A stretch of DNA of 52,672 nt from Flammeovirgaceae bacterium (GTDB taxonomy: Bacteria; Bacteroidota; Bacteroidia; Cytophagales; Cyclobacteriaceae), in the NCBI GenBank assembly GCA_012032815.1, contig JAAUQD010000006.1, positions 1 to 52,672 of the forward strand, written 5' to 3'. The first letter of the stretch is position 1; each line of letters opens with the position of its first letter. A program made the translations under genes and the position numbers. Shown piece after piece: positions 1-11,899 of the stretch. The notes under the pieces were generated by a model. The model did no database searches. It was not told the DNA's origin and saw only the letters and a program-made list of their open reading frames with translations.

Positions 1-8
1 AAAACACT

Positions 9-254
9 TTAATCTTCATTGACAGCACCTCGCCACTTTTTGTAATCCACAACAAACGTTTTGAATTTCTTGTTTTTACTGGTGATCAGAAAACTTCCAG
101 ATTGCGGTTCGTCCGGTTCAAAGCTCAATGTGATGTTCCAGAATTTCTTATCCTCCGAGAGCTCCATTTCCTCAACTTGAATCTTGGTGGCGTTTGGGTA
201 AAAGAGCTGGAGGTACTCCGTTACTTTTACGGTTGCATCTTTGATGTCGATCAT
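9..254 (-). CDS. hypothetical protein (81 aa)
   Basis: Intact ORF MIDIKDATVKVTEYLQLFYPNATKIQVEEMEL..., directly downstream of the amidohydrolase on the same strand; no family recognised. Confidence 0.6.
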   Translation of the reverse strand: MIDIKDATVKVTEYLQLFYPNATKIQVEEMELSEDKKFWNITLSFEPDEPQSGSFLITSKNKKFKTFVVDYKKWRGAVNED

Positions 255-1107
255 TTATTGAGCTTTTACTTTCATGTTCTTCGCATCGTTTACGGTTTTC
301 AGCGCTGCAACATCAATCTTAAAAAGCTTGGCAGCGTTTTTCCAGTAAATCAATTCCTTCTTATCGGCAGGTAAATCCAATTGTTTCATAAACGACAAGT
401 ACGTTTTCATGGAAGAGATAGGCCAGTCGGTTCCATATAATAAATATTCGGGCTCTCCCGCATATAAGATCATCTCTTCCAGTTGATTTTTCATGTACCG
501 CTCAAACTTGTCGGAGAAATCGCCCAATACAAGTCCGGAAAAATCAGCATACACATTTTTGTTTTTATAGACTACTTCCATGCAATCCCGTATCCATGGA
601 TTGCCGACATGGCAAATGACAATTTTCAGATCAGGAAAATCAACAGCCACATCATCAATGTGGAGAGGGTGAGCAAAGCGCACTTTTCCTTTGGGTGAAT
701 ACGTATCACCAGAGTGAAACATAACCGGAACATCATATTCGACAGCCAGATCATAAACAACCTTTAAACGGTTGTCATGAGGATAGAACGGTTCATAGCC
801 TGGGTAAAGTTTTAGTCCTTTTACGGCTCCCATTTTTAAATAGTCACTGATTTCGCGCAGATCCTTTTCCTTATAATTCAGGAAGCTGATGCCGGCAATT
901 ACCGATACGTTTTTTTAAATCTTTCGTGGCTTCCACAACCTGCTTAATACTCGGCCGGTGCTCATTTACTTTATAGGATGTCAGGATAAGGGAGTAATCA
1001 ACTTTGTATTTCGCCATGGTCTCAAGCAGAAGGTCGACACTCTCCTGCAAGGGGCGAATCCGTTCTTCATGGTAGTTGTTGAGGTGGGTATGAACATCAA
1101 TAATCAT
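255..1107 (-). CDS. amidohydrolase family (TIM-barrel metal-dependent hydrolase), frameshifted
   Basis: Two adjacent frames join at the T7 run 910-916: MIIDVHTHLN...VVEATKDLK / NVSVIAGISFLNY...MFHSGDTYS...ICHVGNPW...LLYGTDWPISS. DVHTHLN, HSGD, CHVG and GTDWP are amidohydrolase-2-like motifs. Confidence 0.8.
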
Positions 1108-1222
1108 AAAATAATTTTTGGTTGAGGGATGCTTAATATACTGAACTTTTATGTAATGGGAATGATTTTAAGAGAACAAATTTTGCAATTGCAACAGATT
1201 ATTATGCTTGCATTTTATGACC

Positions 1223-1972
1223 TCATTTAAGAACAATACTGTCATAAAAATATTCTGCTCTCAAAAATTGTTTGTTGCGTAAACTATCTACCCGCCAACT
1301 TTTACGGTGATGATTGAATTTTATTCCGCCTGATTCGGTGTAGGATAGATTTTCAATCAGAGCATAGGTACTCCCATGGCGCACCATATTGGCCACCAAT
1401 AAGGAAGACTCCGCATCAAAGAAGTACCACCACTGATCGCTGTCTTCACCACCATAGCGAACATTCACCGCATCTACAATCTGATTGTCATTTAGCGTAT
1501 CTCTGCCCTGATAAATTAGGGTTGTGCCTTCATCCAGCAACTTGAAAGGTTGGCATGCGACATAATGAGCCGACATAAAATCATTTTGAGCATTGATGTT
1601 TACTAAACTGTCTGAGCTCGGCTCACTGTTTATAAATTTAGTGGCGTTATCACCATCATATTCAATACGGAATTGATTACCGGAATCGCTCCATGATAAC
1701 GTCCCTGACAAAGGTTGAAGGTTAAACTGTTGCCGTTGAATAATTTTGGATTCGGTGTTGCCGGTGGCATCAAAGAGTTCAGATGATTTTATAAAGCTCA
1801 GTTCGCGGGCTTCCAGCCATTTGTCCATTCCGCCATGGGCTTCAATGGACTTTTTAACAATGATTTCAGCAGGTGTTGATTGATCTGTTTGGCGATCAGA
1901 TTGGCAGCCAAGTGTAAATGAAAGTACCAATAAAAGATAACGACTCATGCAGCCTTTATTCCCCTGTAGCAT
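1223..1972 (-). CDS. putative lipoprotein, DUF6503-like
   Basis: MSRYLLLVLSFTLGCQSD lipobox followed by AEIIVKKSIEAHGGMDKWLEAR; the true start is probably the internal Met before SRYLLL. Confidence 0.55.
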   Translation of the reverse strand: MLQGNKGCMSRYLLLVLSFTLGCQSDRQTDQSTPAEIIVKKSIEAHGGMDKWLEARELSFIKSSELFDATGNTESKIIQRQQFNLQPLSGTLSWSDSGNQFRIEYDGDNATKFINSEPSSDSLVNINAQNDFMSAHYVACQPFKLLDEGTTLIYQGRDTLNDNQIVDAVNVRYGGEDSDQWWYFFDAESSLLVANMVRHGSTYALIENLSYTESGGIKFNHHRKSWRVDSLRNKQFLRAEYFYDSIVLK

Positions 1973-3207
1973 TATGTCTTTCTCTTCTTCTTACTGGCAG
2001 ATGGAAACAACACATTATTCAGGATCAGTCTATAGCCTGGAGAATTTGGATACAGATTTAAATCGGTAGTACGGCTACCACCACGTCCACCACCTCGACT
2101 TCTTGATCCTTCCGGATCATGACCACTATAATAAGTCCAGTGACCTTTACCCAATTCACCATAAATATATCTGACTTCAGGTTTTGTTTTACTTTCGGCC
2201 AGCACCTGAACGGTTGGTTTTACCAAAGTTTTATTAAACGCAGTGGTGAGGCCGGTAAACTCACGAATGACATTTTCATGATTCTGAGTCAGGAGAGAAG
2301 GGATAATATCCCATTTAGCAGAGAAATCATATAAAGTAAAGTAACCATTATCACTGCCGCCCCATCCGCGACCAACGTTGATATCAGAAAAACTTCGATC
2401 GTCAGGAGAGAGTAAGTCAAAATTCTCGAACGCCAGGGATTTTTCAAAATCCAAAAAGATGCTGCCGCCATCATAAAAACTATCTTCAATATCTTTGCCT
2501 TCTACAGCCAGCGCAATATCAAATGTTTCAGCGCCTGAACACATGGCAAACAAATAGCCACCACCCGCCAGAAATGCTTCAATACGTTTCACCACGTCAA
2601 ATTTCATCTGCGAAACTTTTTCGTATCCAAGATTTGTGGCCCGAATCTGATTCAATTTTGATTCAATAATGGCCGATTGCCGGTATACTCCTTTATTTAT
2701 TTGTCCGGTAAAATCTTCGTGATGAAGATGAAGCCAATCGTATTTGACAAGCGCATCATTTATTATTTCTTCATCATAAATAATATCATATGGAATCTCC
2801 GCAAAATTCAGGACGAGGATTACAGCATCGGTTTCATCCTGAATTAAATCTCCCTTCGGGGAATAAACAGCTACCCGGGGAGCCTTTTCCATTCGGATGA
2901 GATTCATGTTTTGTGCCGGACTGGAAATGAGGTTGAGGATGCTGTTTACTTCGGCATCGTTTTTAAGTTCGTATGTAACACCTCTTATTTTACATTCACT
3001 TTCGATATCACGGGAGTAATCGATTAAAAAACTTCCGCTGCGATAGTTTAATAACCAATCCACAGCGACTTCTCTGGTTAAGGTATGATAGGCAATTCCA
3101 TAGGCTTTGAGATGATTTTTTTGCGAATCATCCATCGGAATGAGAATGGAAGTTCCAAAAACCGAGCTAAAAAGAGCGATGAAAAATAGGGTCAGTACTG
3201 GTTTCAT
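1972..3207 (-). CDS. secreted protein of the Bacteroidota family often labelled 'asparagine synthetase B'
   Basis: Signal peptide MKPVLTLFFIALFSSVFG, then KAYGIAYHTLTREVAVDWLLNYRSGSFLIDY...; family name recalled, not searched. Confidence 0.55.
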   Translation of the reverse strand: MKPVLTLFFIALFSSVFGTSILIPMDDSQKNHLKAYGIAYHTLTREVAVDWLLNYRSGSFLIDYSRDIESECKIRGVTYELKNDAEVNSILNLISSPAQNMNLIRMEKAPRVAVYSPKGDLIQDETDAVILVLNFAEIPYDIIYDEEIINDALVKYDWLHLHHEDFTGQINKGVYRQSAIIESKLNQIRATNLGYEKVSQMKFDVVKRIEAFLAGGGYLFAMCSGAETFDIALAVEGKDIEDSFYDGGSIFLDFEKSLAFENFDLLSPDDRSFSDINVGRGWGGSDNGYFTLYDFSAKWDIIPSLLTQNHENVIREFTGLTTAFNKTLVKPTVQVLAESKTKPEVRYIYGELGKGHWTYYSGHDPEGSRSRGGGRGGSRTTDLNLYPNSPGYRLILNNVLFPSASKKKRKT

Positions 3208-3259
3208 TTACGGCTCTTTAAAGCTAATGGGACTTTACATAGAATACAATGCCATTTAT

Positions 3260-5544
3260 TTAGGGAGTTTTGGGCCTCATTTCAAAATTCCAAACAGGCT
3301 CAATTCCCAATAAATGCTCGACAAAATAGTTCCATCTTTTTTTTGTGAAATAGTCGTTGAATTTTCCCTGGTAGCCATGCCGCTGACTAGGGAAGATCAG
3401 CATATCAAACTCTTTATCAGCCCTAACCAAGGCTTCAGCTAATTTAAACGTTGCTGAGGGATTCACATTTTCATCGATGCCGCCATGCGTTATCAAAAGC
3501 TTGCCTTTTAAGTTTCCTGCCATGGTGATATTGGAAGTGAGGTGGTAGGTTGAGTCAACAGGCCAACCCATGTACATTTCAGGCCACCAGGCTTTTTCCA
3601 TTCGAAAGTCATGATCGGCAGAACTGGCAACTGCGACTTTATAGAAATCAGGAAATTCAAGTACAGCATGGCCCGCATCAAATCCACCGGCAGAATGCCC
3701 AAAGATGCCAACCCGTGTAGTATCGATCCAGGAATATTTTCGACCCAACTCCTTAATCGCCAGCACATGATCGGTCAGATTTTTACCCATGTTTTTATAC
3801 GAGTAGTTATGGAATTCTTTAGACCTTCCGCCCGAGCCTAATCCATCAATAGTCACTACTATAAATCCCAATTCCGCCAACGCTTGATTAGATCGGGTTA
3901 GTGATGTAATAAAATTTCTCGGAAACATGTTGGTATGTGGTCCGGTGTAGCTTTGATCAATAACCGGATATTTTTTTAAAGGATCAAAATTTGTTGGCTT
4001 CCACAATGCACCATATATAATTGTTTTTCCATCTCTGCCTGTCGCTGAAAACTCCTCAGCATTTTTCCAATTCATTGCGACTAATTCAGAAGTTTCTGCG
4101 GTGGTAATGGTCTTTAGAATATTTCCTGATTTGGTATCTCTTAGCAAAAGTTTTGTTGGCTGATTCAGGCTAGACATATTATCAGATAGGTACAAACCAT
4201 CAGGAGAGACAGTGATATCATGATTGGCATCTTCCGGTGTAAGTAGTTTCAATCCCTTTCCATTCAAAAGAATTTTGTAGGCGTAGCATGGTAGGGATTT
4301 CGATTTGGCTCTTTACCCGCAGCTGAAAAAATAATTTCTCCCTTCTCTTTATTGATGTGATCTATGGAATGCACGTAGAAGTTTCCCTGAGTAAGACGCT
4401 GAAGTTCACTAGTTTTCAATGACAGTGAGTACAATAGTTTCCAGCCATCCTTTTCTGATGTGATCAAAATCAAATTCTTTTCTTCCACCAGCCAGTACCC
4501 AAAGTTGTCAATGTTAGTTTTACTTTCTTCGACATACAATTCTTTCTGTGTTTTGGTGTTAAGATCTAGTCGAATAAGATGTACTTTCTGAAATCCCCGT
4601 TCCGAATAGCTGGCATAGATTATTCCCGGAGTTTTTGACCATCTGAATGAAACTGAATTGATGTGCGTGTTGCGGGGCAGTGCCGGACGGTATTCTTCTC
4701 CTGTTTCAGTATTGAAGAAAGTGGGAATCATATAAACCATAGATGTGTCTCCGGGCGAACCCCTGTAGTAGGAGAGCAGTCGTGGACGGTAAAGCGTATC
4801 AACACTCCAATCCAGCAAATACATCTTTTGAGCTGACCTCAGGTCACAGATGTACGTTTGAATCCACTTCGAATCAGAAGACCAATTAACTTCAAAATGC
4901 TGGGGACGGTCACCGTTTTCACCCGCTATGATGTCTGCCCATCCATAATTGCTGCCATACTCATAATCTTTTTTTCCTTTTGTACTTAGTTGCTTCTGGT
5001 CACCCGATTGAGAAGACCTTATATACAGATTAAAATCCTTCGAGAAGGCAATCCAGTTTCCGTCAGGTGATTCTTCTTCATACGGAGTTCTCACGGGGTC
5101 CTTTAGTAACTGGATTTCATACCGATCTAAAGTCAATTGATAATTCTTCCCTTTAAATCGAAATTCTAAATGATTGGGATTTATGCATTTGATGGAATTT
5201 ATCGGAAGATCGTTGACTTGAATACTTTCCTTGCTTGAATCTGAGAGTATCCCGGCCAACCGTTCGTGATCAAAAAGGGGAGTGATTTCGTTATCCTCAA
5301 AAGTTATTTTTCTGAATTCTTTCCCTTCTTTACTGTGCGTTAAAAACCAACCCCCACTCTTATCGGAAAACCAATTGAGATCTACATGAGCATTAAATAC
5401 TTTCTGGTTATTCAGGTTCGACCATTGAAATTGAACAGCTCGGTTGTAGTCTTCAAGGGTCAGGGAGGTTTGTCCATGAAGAACAAACGGTGAGCAAAGC
5501 AAAAAGATAAACAGACTTCTCATGGGCAATAATTTTGATTGCAA
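3260..5544 (-). CDS. S9 family prolyl oligopeptidase / dipeptidyl peptidase IV, frameshifted
   Basis: N-terminal beta-propeller-like ORF (4264-5544, signal peptide) and C-terminal alpha/beta hydrolase (3260-4267: GIFGHSAGGFDAGHAVLEFPDF..., LLITHGGIDENV). The frames join at the A4 run 4266-4269. Confidence 0.85.
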
Positions 5545-5574
5545 TTAAGATAGTCAATTATCCATACATGTCAA

Positions 5575-6566
5575 TCAAAGTTCAAATTTGGAGAGTGCCT
5601 TTATATATTGAGCGCGCTCAAATCGGGTGGGGTGAGGAACGTTTTGTGCGCTCATACTTCCCTGCATTTGTTTTACAGATTCATACTCGTGCTCTTCCAT
5701 CCATTTGACCATGGTCTTTTCAATATTGCGTATTTCAGAAATTCCTTTTTTAAGTAGTATGGAGTTAAGCATGGTAACATTTGCGCCTACCATCATCATT
5801 TTAATAACATCCCATCCGGTGTGAATTCCACTGGTAGCTGCGAGATCTGCTTTAATTTTTCCTTTGAGCAAGGCAATCCAACGCAACGGCAATCGCATAT
5901 CGTATGATTTGCTCAATACAATGTTAGGTGTTACTTCCAGTTGCTCGAGGTCAATATCGGGTTGGTAGAATCGATTGAACAACACAAGGCCATCAGCCCC
6001 AGCATGATCAAGTCTCTTGGCAAAATGAGCCAGATTTGAAAAATAGGGACTCAGCTTCACAGCCACCTTTAGTTGCACACGCTCTTTAACTTGTTGTAAT
6101 ATATCAATGTAGTTTTGCTCCACCGGTCGCCCGGCATGTTCTGATCTGTTGGAATGTAATACACATTGAGCTCAAGGGCATCGGCTCCTGTTTCTCCGAT
6201 CATCTTTGCAAAGTGTGTCCACCCACCGATGGAATATCCATTCAAGCTGGCGATCACAGGAATATTAACTGCCATCTTTGCTTTTAGCAGGAGGTCCAGA
6301 TATTTGTCAGGCTCCGAACGGTATTCTTCATGATTCGGAAAATAGCTTAGCGATTCAGCAAAGCTCTCGGTTCCTTCTGTCGTGTGATGATGCAGCTCCC
6401 GATCGTCCTGCTCAAATTGTTCTTCAAAAAGTGAATACAAGACAACCGCAGAGGCGCCTTCATCTTCCATCTTTCGGATGTTATCCAGCTTTTCTGAAAG
6501 GGGAGATGCTGAAACTACAAGCGGTGATTTCAGCTCCATGCCCAGGTATTTTGTTGACAGGTTCAT
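5575..6566 (-). CDS. dihydroorotate dehydrogenase-like protein, frameshifted
   Basis: MNLSTKYLGMELKSPLVVSASPLSEKLDNIRKMEDEGA...ADALELNVYYIPTDQNMPGDR / VEQNYIDILQQVKERVQLKVAVKLSPYF. Join near 6123-6124. Adjacent to nifJ. Confidence 0.85.
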
Positions 6567-6570
6567 GACA

Positions 6571-9500
6571 TTATTTTTTTGGTGGTTCTGCTTTTTCTGT
6601 TCCATTCACTTTACGACTGGCTAAAAACTGCAGCGATTCAAATCGCTCTTTGGCTGCTTCTTTTGCATGCTCATAATATTTCTTGGCATCATCCGGATGT
6701 GTTCTCCAAAGCATTTTAAATCGATTTTCCAGATTCATGTATTGTTCAACACTTACTTTTTTAGGCTGAGAATCTATGGTCAATGGATTTTTACCTTCAT
6801 TAACCGCTTCCGGATTGTTTCTATAGAGCACCCATTGTCCTGAATCAACTAAAGCTTTTTGATGTTGAAGGGGAGCCTCCATGTTTATACCATGTGCAAT
6901 GCAATGCGAGTATGCGATAATCAAAGATGGTCCATCATGCTGCTCGGCTTCAAGAAATGCTTTTAATGTTTGCAAATCTTTTGCACCCATGGCCACGCTG
7001 GCTACATATACATTGCCGTAGGTCATGGCCATCAATCCCAGGTCTTTTTTGCGCCCTGGTTTTCCCCCAGCGGCAAATTTTGCAATTGCACCCATAGGTG
7101 TTGCCTTAGACATTTGCCCTCCTGTGTTGGAATAAACTTCAGTATCGAAGGACTAATATGTTTACGTTCTTTCCGGATGCCACGCACATGGTCGAGACCT
7201 CCGTACCCAATGTCATACGCCCATCCATCACCACCTACAATCCATACACTTTTCTTGATCAGATAATCGGTCAAACTCAAAAGTTGTTTGGCATTACCAT
7301 CCTTCATTTTGGATAGGATTGATTTCAGTTTATTGACATTTTCCCGCTGTTCATTTATGCTCTCTTCATCGATTTGCTTATTCGATATAATGTGATGAAC
7401 CAGTGTTTCGCCAATTTCCGCAATCATTGATTTAAGCAATTCTACAGCCTGCCCTTGAAGCTGGTCTATCGCCAGTCTGAAGCCAAGTCCAAATTCGGCA
7501 TTATCTTCAAAGAGTGAATTGGACCAGGCGGGTCCCCGGCCATCTCTATTCTTCGCCCACGGTGTAGTCGGTAAATTTCCTCCATAAATTGAAGAACAAC
7601 CGGTTGCATTGGCGATGACAGTCCGGTCTCCATATAATTGAGATAGGAGTTTGACATATGGAGTTTCTCCGCAGCCGCTGCAGGCCCCCGAGAATTCAAA
7701 GAGTGGCCTCATGTTTTGCTGTTGGCCAATCGAAGTTATATTTATTTCACTGCGGTTGAGGTCGGGCAATTGATTGAAGTACTCAAAATTTTCATTTTCC
7801 TGTACCCGTATGGGTCCAATCGGTGCCATGTTGATTGCCTTGCGACTGATGTTGGTTTTATCTTTTACGGGGCATGCTTCAACACAAACACTGCAACCCG
7901 TGCAATCGTCTGCGGAAACCTGAAGTGCATATAGCATTCCCTTTTCTTTCCATTCATTATCGCGGCTGGCTACATATTTGAAAGTTTCTGGTGCTTTTTT
8001 CGTGTAACTTGAATCGAAGACATTTGAACGAATCACAGAGTGAGGACACACCATAACGCACTTGCCACATTGAATGCATAAGTCCTGATCCCATACTGGA
8101 ATTTGTAAGCCAATGTTTCGTTTTTCATACTGAGCACTATCACTTGGGAATGTACCGTCAACAGGAAATGCACTCACCGGAAGATCATCACCTTGTCCTG
8201 CAATGATCCGGGACAATACCTGCTTCACAAAATCCGGGGACGATTCAGGAACTGGAGCAATCAAATTCAAATCAGAATCAGCCTTTTTGGGGACATTGAC
8301 TTCATGAAGATTACTAAGTGTATTGTCCACTGCTTTCAAATTGGTTTCAACAATGACAAGACCTTTCTTGCCATATGTTTTGCGTATTGATTCCTTTATT
8401 TGTTCGATTGCTTGATCTTTTGGCAACACACCCGAAATAGCAAAGAAGCAAACTTGCATGATGGTATTAATTCTTCGCCCCATACCACATTCCCTGGCTA
8501 CCCTCTGACCATCTATTGTATACACTTTGGCTTTCCGGCTAACAAGAATTTGTTGTATTTCTTTCGGCAGATGACTCCATACTTGTTCTGGTTTCCATGG
8601 TGCGTTAATAAGAAATGTTCCGCCATTTGCCAGTTGACTTACAACATTTATCTTTTCCATAAAGAAGGGCTGGTGGCAGGCAATGAAATTAGCTTTACTA
8701 ATCAGGTAAGGCGATCGAATTGGATTTGGTCCAAACCGCAAGTGCGATATGGTCATGGCGCCAGACTTCTTTGAATCATAAACAAAATAGCCTTGGGCAT
8801 GATTATTTGTATTTTCTCCTATGATCTTAATTGAGTTTTTGTTGGCACCCACTGTGCCATCTGCACCCAGTCCATAAAACATTGAACGAACAACTTTGCT
8901 GGATTCAATATCTAATTCGGGATCAAAATCAAGGCTCGTGTGTGTAACGTCATCATTAATTCCTATGGTAAATCGATTCTTTAGTTTCCCTTCTTTAAGA
9001 TTATCAAAAACAGAAATAACCATGGCGGGTGTAAATTCTTTTGATGATAACCCATAACGCCCGCTGATCACTCGGGGAAGAGAAGAGAATTTGGCAGGAT
9101 TTTCAGTTAACGAATTCATTATGGCAAGAGACACATCGAGGTAAAGTGGATCTCCCGAAGCTCCGGGTTCTTTAGTTCGGTCAAGTACGGCAATTGACTT
9201 TGTTGTTTTTGGGAGTTCATCAATAAGTCGTGCCATATCAAAAGGTCGGAACAATCGAACCTTAACAAGACCGGTTTTTTCTCCCTGACTATTTAAGTAG
9301 TCGACCGTTTCTTGAACGGTCTCTGTTGATGAAGCCATGCTAATGATAACACGGTCAGCATCAGGAGCTCCATAATAATCGAAGAGTTTGTAGGATCTGC
9401 CTGTAAGCTTTGAAAATTTGTCCATCTGATTCTGAACGATTTCAGGACACGCGTTGTAATAAGGATTACATGCTTCCCGATTTTGGAAGAAAACATCAGG

Positions 9501-10166
9501 GTTTTGTGCTGTCCCTCTGATGAATGGTCGCTCCGGAGAAAGGGCACGTTGACGATGCTGATCAACCAACCGGTTATCAATCATTTCTTTTAATACTTCG
9601 TCTTCAAGTATTTCAATCTTTGACATTTCATGTGAGGTTCGAAAACCATCAAAAAAATGCAGAAAGGGTATCCTTGATTCTAAAGTTGATGCCTGAGCAA
9701 TCAGGGCCATATCCATGGCTTCCTGTACAGAATTTGAAGCTAATAAAGCAAAGCCCGTATTTCGCGCAGTCATTACATCACTATGGTCACCAAAAATGGA
9801 TAAGGCATGAGTAGCAATAGTACGTGCTGACACATGAAACACACAAGGCGTTAGCTCGCCCGCAATCTTGAACATGTTGGGCAGCATAAGCAGCAGACCC
9901 TGTGAGGCAGTAAATGTTGTAGTAAGTGCTCCTAGCTGAAGCGATCCGTGAATGGCTCCTGCAGCGCCACCCTCGCTTTGCATTTCATAAACTGTAGGAA
10001 TGCCTCCAAAGATATTTTTAATTTTTCTGGATGACCACTCATCGGCAAGCTCCGCCATCGATGACGATGGAGTGATAGGGTAGATGGCGCATACTTCATT
10101 CACTCTATACGCTACATAGGCACAGGCTTCGTTGCCATCTAATGTTACATGTTTTTTGTTTTTCAT
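6571..10166 (-). CDS. nifJ: pyruvate:ferredoxin (flavodoxin) oxidoreductase, frameshifted
   Basis: YRVNEVCAIYPITPSSSMAE, two 4Fe-4S motifs (CIQCGKCVMVCP, CTGCSVCVEACP), SGACSGCGETPYVKLLSQL. The C-terminal part continues in the next frame (MSKATPMGAIAKFAAGGKPGRKKDLGLMAM); join at 7117-7119. Confidence 0.95.
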
Positions 10167-10231
10167 CTCTCACACATTTAGGGCAATGGAAATAATCAAA
10201 GAAATGTATTAAACATGGGGAAGTAAAAATA

Positions 10232-10265
10232 TGACTATAGTCAGGAAGGGGTATGACTATAGTGT
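10232..10265. promoter_or_regulatory. candidate operator pair: perfect 12-bp palindrome TGACTATAGTCA plus partial copy TGACTATAGTGT
   Basis: Seen directly at 10232-10243 and 10254-10265. Start-to-start spacing 22 bp, in the divergent intergenic region between nifJ and the 10313 gene. Confidence 0.4.
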
Positions 10266-10312
10266 GGTTGCTGAGCGGCTATTGGCTATCCTTCAATAGA
10301 AAATATTAAATT

Positions 10313-10936
10313 TTGGCTTGTGTTTTTACCCTTCGTCATACGTTAAAAATGGTTACTTTTAGCCATATGCAGGATGCTATTCAAGAGAAGAAAAGTAAAC
10401 CAGGTCGGGGAAGGGAAACCTTATTCAGAGCAACGTATCAGAATCAGGGCAATCTCATTCAAATGGCTGATAATAAGGCGAACATTATAATCAGTATCAA
10501 TACGATGATTATTTCTTCCATTATTGCTTTAACAGGATATGGTGCCATTGCGGGACAAATCGATCGCTATGACTCGCAAGTAATGATTCCGATTGTTGTC
10601 ATTATCCTATCTTGTCTTACATCAACGATTTTTGGTATTCAGGCGGCCCGTCCTAAGGTAATTGACAATGTAAGCGATGAAAATAATTCTAAGAAATCAA
10701 GCCTCTTATTTTTTGGAGTCATTTCCCGCTATACACAGGAAGGGTATTTACAAGAAATGAAAAAACTGCTGGAAACAGAAAACGCCCTATATGAACACAT
10801 GACTATCGATTTGTATAATCAGGGATTGATACTCAAGCGAAAGTACAATTTACTAGGCTACGCCTACTATGTGTTTATGTTTGGATTTATTTTAAGTGTA
10901 TTGGTATTCCTTGGATTTATTGCTTTTGGCAGTTAA
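10313..10936 (+). CDS. Pycsar effector-like transmembrane protein (PF18967-like), stand-alone
   Basis: MADNKANIIISINTMIISSIIAL, QAARPKV, SLLFFGVISRYTQEGYLQEMKKLL...YEHMTIDLYNQGLILKRKYNLLGYAYYVFMFGF match the recalled family pattern (ADNKAN..S.N, ARPKV, LLFFG, DLY..G..L..KY..L). No HD domain at the N-terminus. Confidence 0.65.
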   Translation: MACVFTLRHTLKMVTFSHMQDAIQEKKSKPGRGRETLFRATYQNQGNLIQMADNKANIIISINTMIISSIIALTGYGAIAGQIDRYDSQVMIPIVVIILSCLTSTIFGIQAARPKVIDNVSDENNSKKSSLLFFGVISRYTQEGYLQEMKKLLETENALYEHMTIDLYNQGLILKRKYNLLGYAYYVFMFGFILSVLVFLGFIAFGS

Positions 10937-10961
10937 CCAATATCATTACCAAATCACCTTT

Positions 10962-11688
10962 CTATTTTATCATAACCCGTACTTCATCAAACCAGCCTTC
11001 TACACTGGCATCTAATGCAGCGGTTGTCTTTGCCCAGCTACCGGCACCATGAACGCTATCGAAGTCTTTTTGAAAATCAGGTGCCAGACCTATCTTGGTT
11101 TCAAATTCCATCCAGGATGTGAACGGATAGATCAGCATAATATCTTCTCCGGTTTTACTTCTAAATTCAGAAGTATAAACTCTTCTCGCGTATCGGACTT
11201 TTTAGCCTCCAATACATCTTTAATTTTTTTAATAGCTGCCATAGCCGCGTCCATATCACGCACACCATAAAACATTCGGGCCAATACATTTTCACCGACA
11301 ATTTCATTCTCAGGGTTGTAGGTATGATCATCCGCTCTTTTCCAAAAACTTGTTTCAGAAATGTTTTTAGAATGGACAGTAACCTTCGATTCCCAATCCA
11401 GATCATGCTCTCGTGATAAACCCGCGTCTATTGATGCATACTTCAGTGGACCCTGTGCCCATATGTATTGCCCAGCTCTTGGCCCCGTAATTATGTTCCA
11501 TACATACGCGATGTCCTCACCGCTGGCATGATACTTCTATTGTGTTCTTTTAAACCGTCCAACAGAGCAACCGATTTACCAGGAGCCGGATCAAGGTATA
11601 GCCCTAAAAACATAACATAACCTTCCTGAGCTTGTGAGATTTTTAGTGTAAAAGCACATAAAGCAAGAAATACAATTATTTTTTTCAT
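10962..11688 (-). CDS. secreted hypothetical protein, frameshifted (only partly in ORF track)
   Basis: MKKIIVFLALCAFTLKISQA signal; reading across at least two shifts gives ...NIITGPRAGQYIWAQGPLKYASIDAGLSREHDLDWESKVTVHSKNISETSFWKRADDHTYNPENEIVGENVLARMFYGVRDMDAAM...VYTSEFRSKTGEDIMLIYPFTSWMEFETKIG...VEGWFDEVRVMIK*. Confidence 0.6.
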
Positions 11689-11899
11689 AACGGGTTGGGT
11701 TTATGGGTTAGAATGACATACTCCTAATTTTGCCAGACTGTTACTCTCAAAGATCATTGTAAAAAAAGCCATAATTAGCTTTTCCACAATCAATGATTTT
11801 CAATCTTTAAGGTACAAATTTTTGAGAAGTATTACTAAGCTTAACCTAGCAGGTCTGCCCGATACGCTACTCTAATCAACTTCAATAAACCTTTAAAAT

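Noticed and set aside
102-374. ORF-track entries opposite recognisable genes (e.g. 102-374 +, 8400-8774 +, 11167-11406 -, 34366-34689 -, 35252-35689 -, 48816-49301 -)
   Set aside because: They lie antisense or out of frame to well-supported genes and show no recognisable protein families.
10313-10936. A complete Pycsar anti-phage operon
   Set aside because: No nucleotidyl cyclase is encoded next to the effector-like gene or elsewhere in the window.
11770-11800. AAAAAAAGCCATAATTAGCTTTT as a terminator
   Set aside because: The stem is weak and A/T-rich, with no T tract placed convincingly after it.
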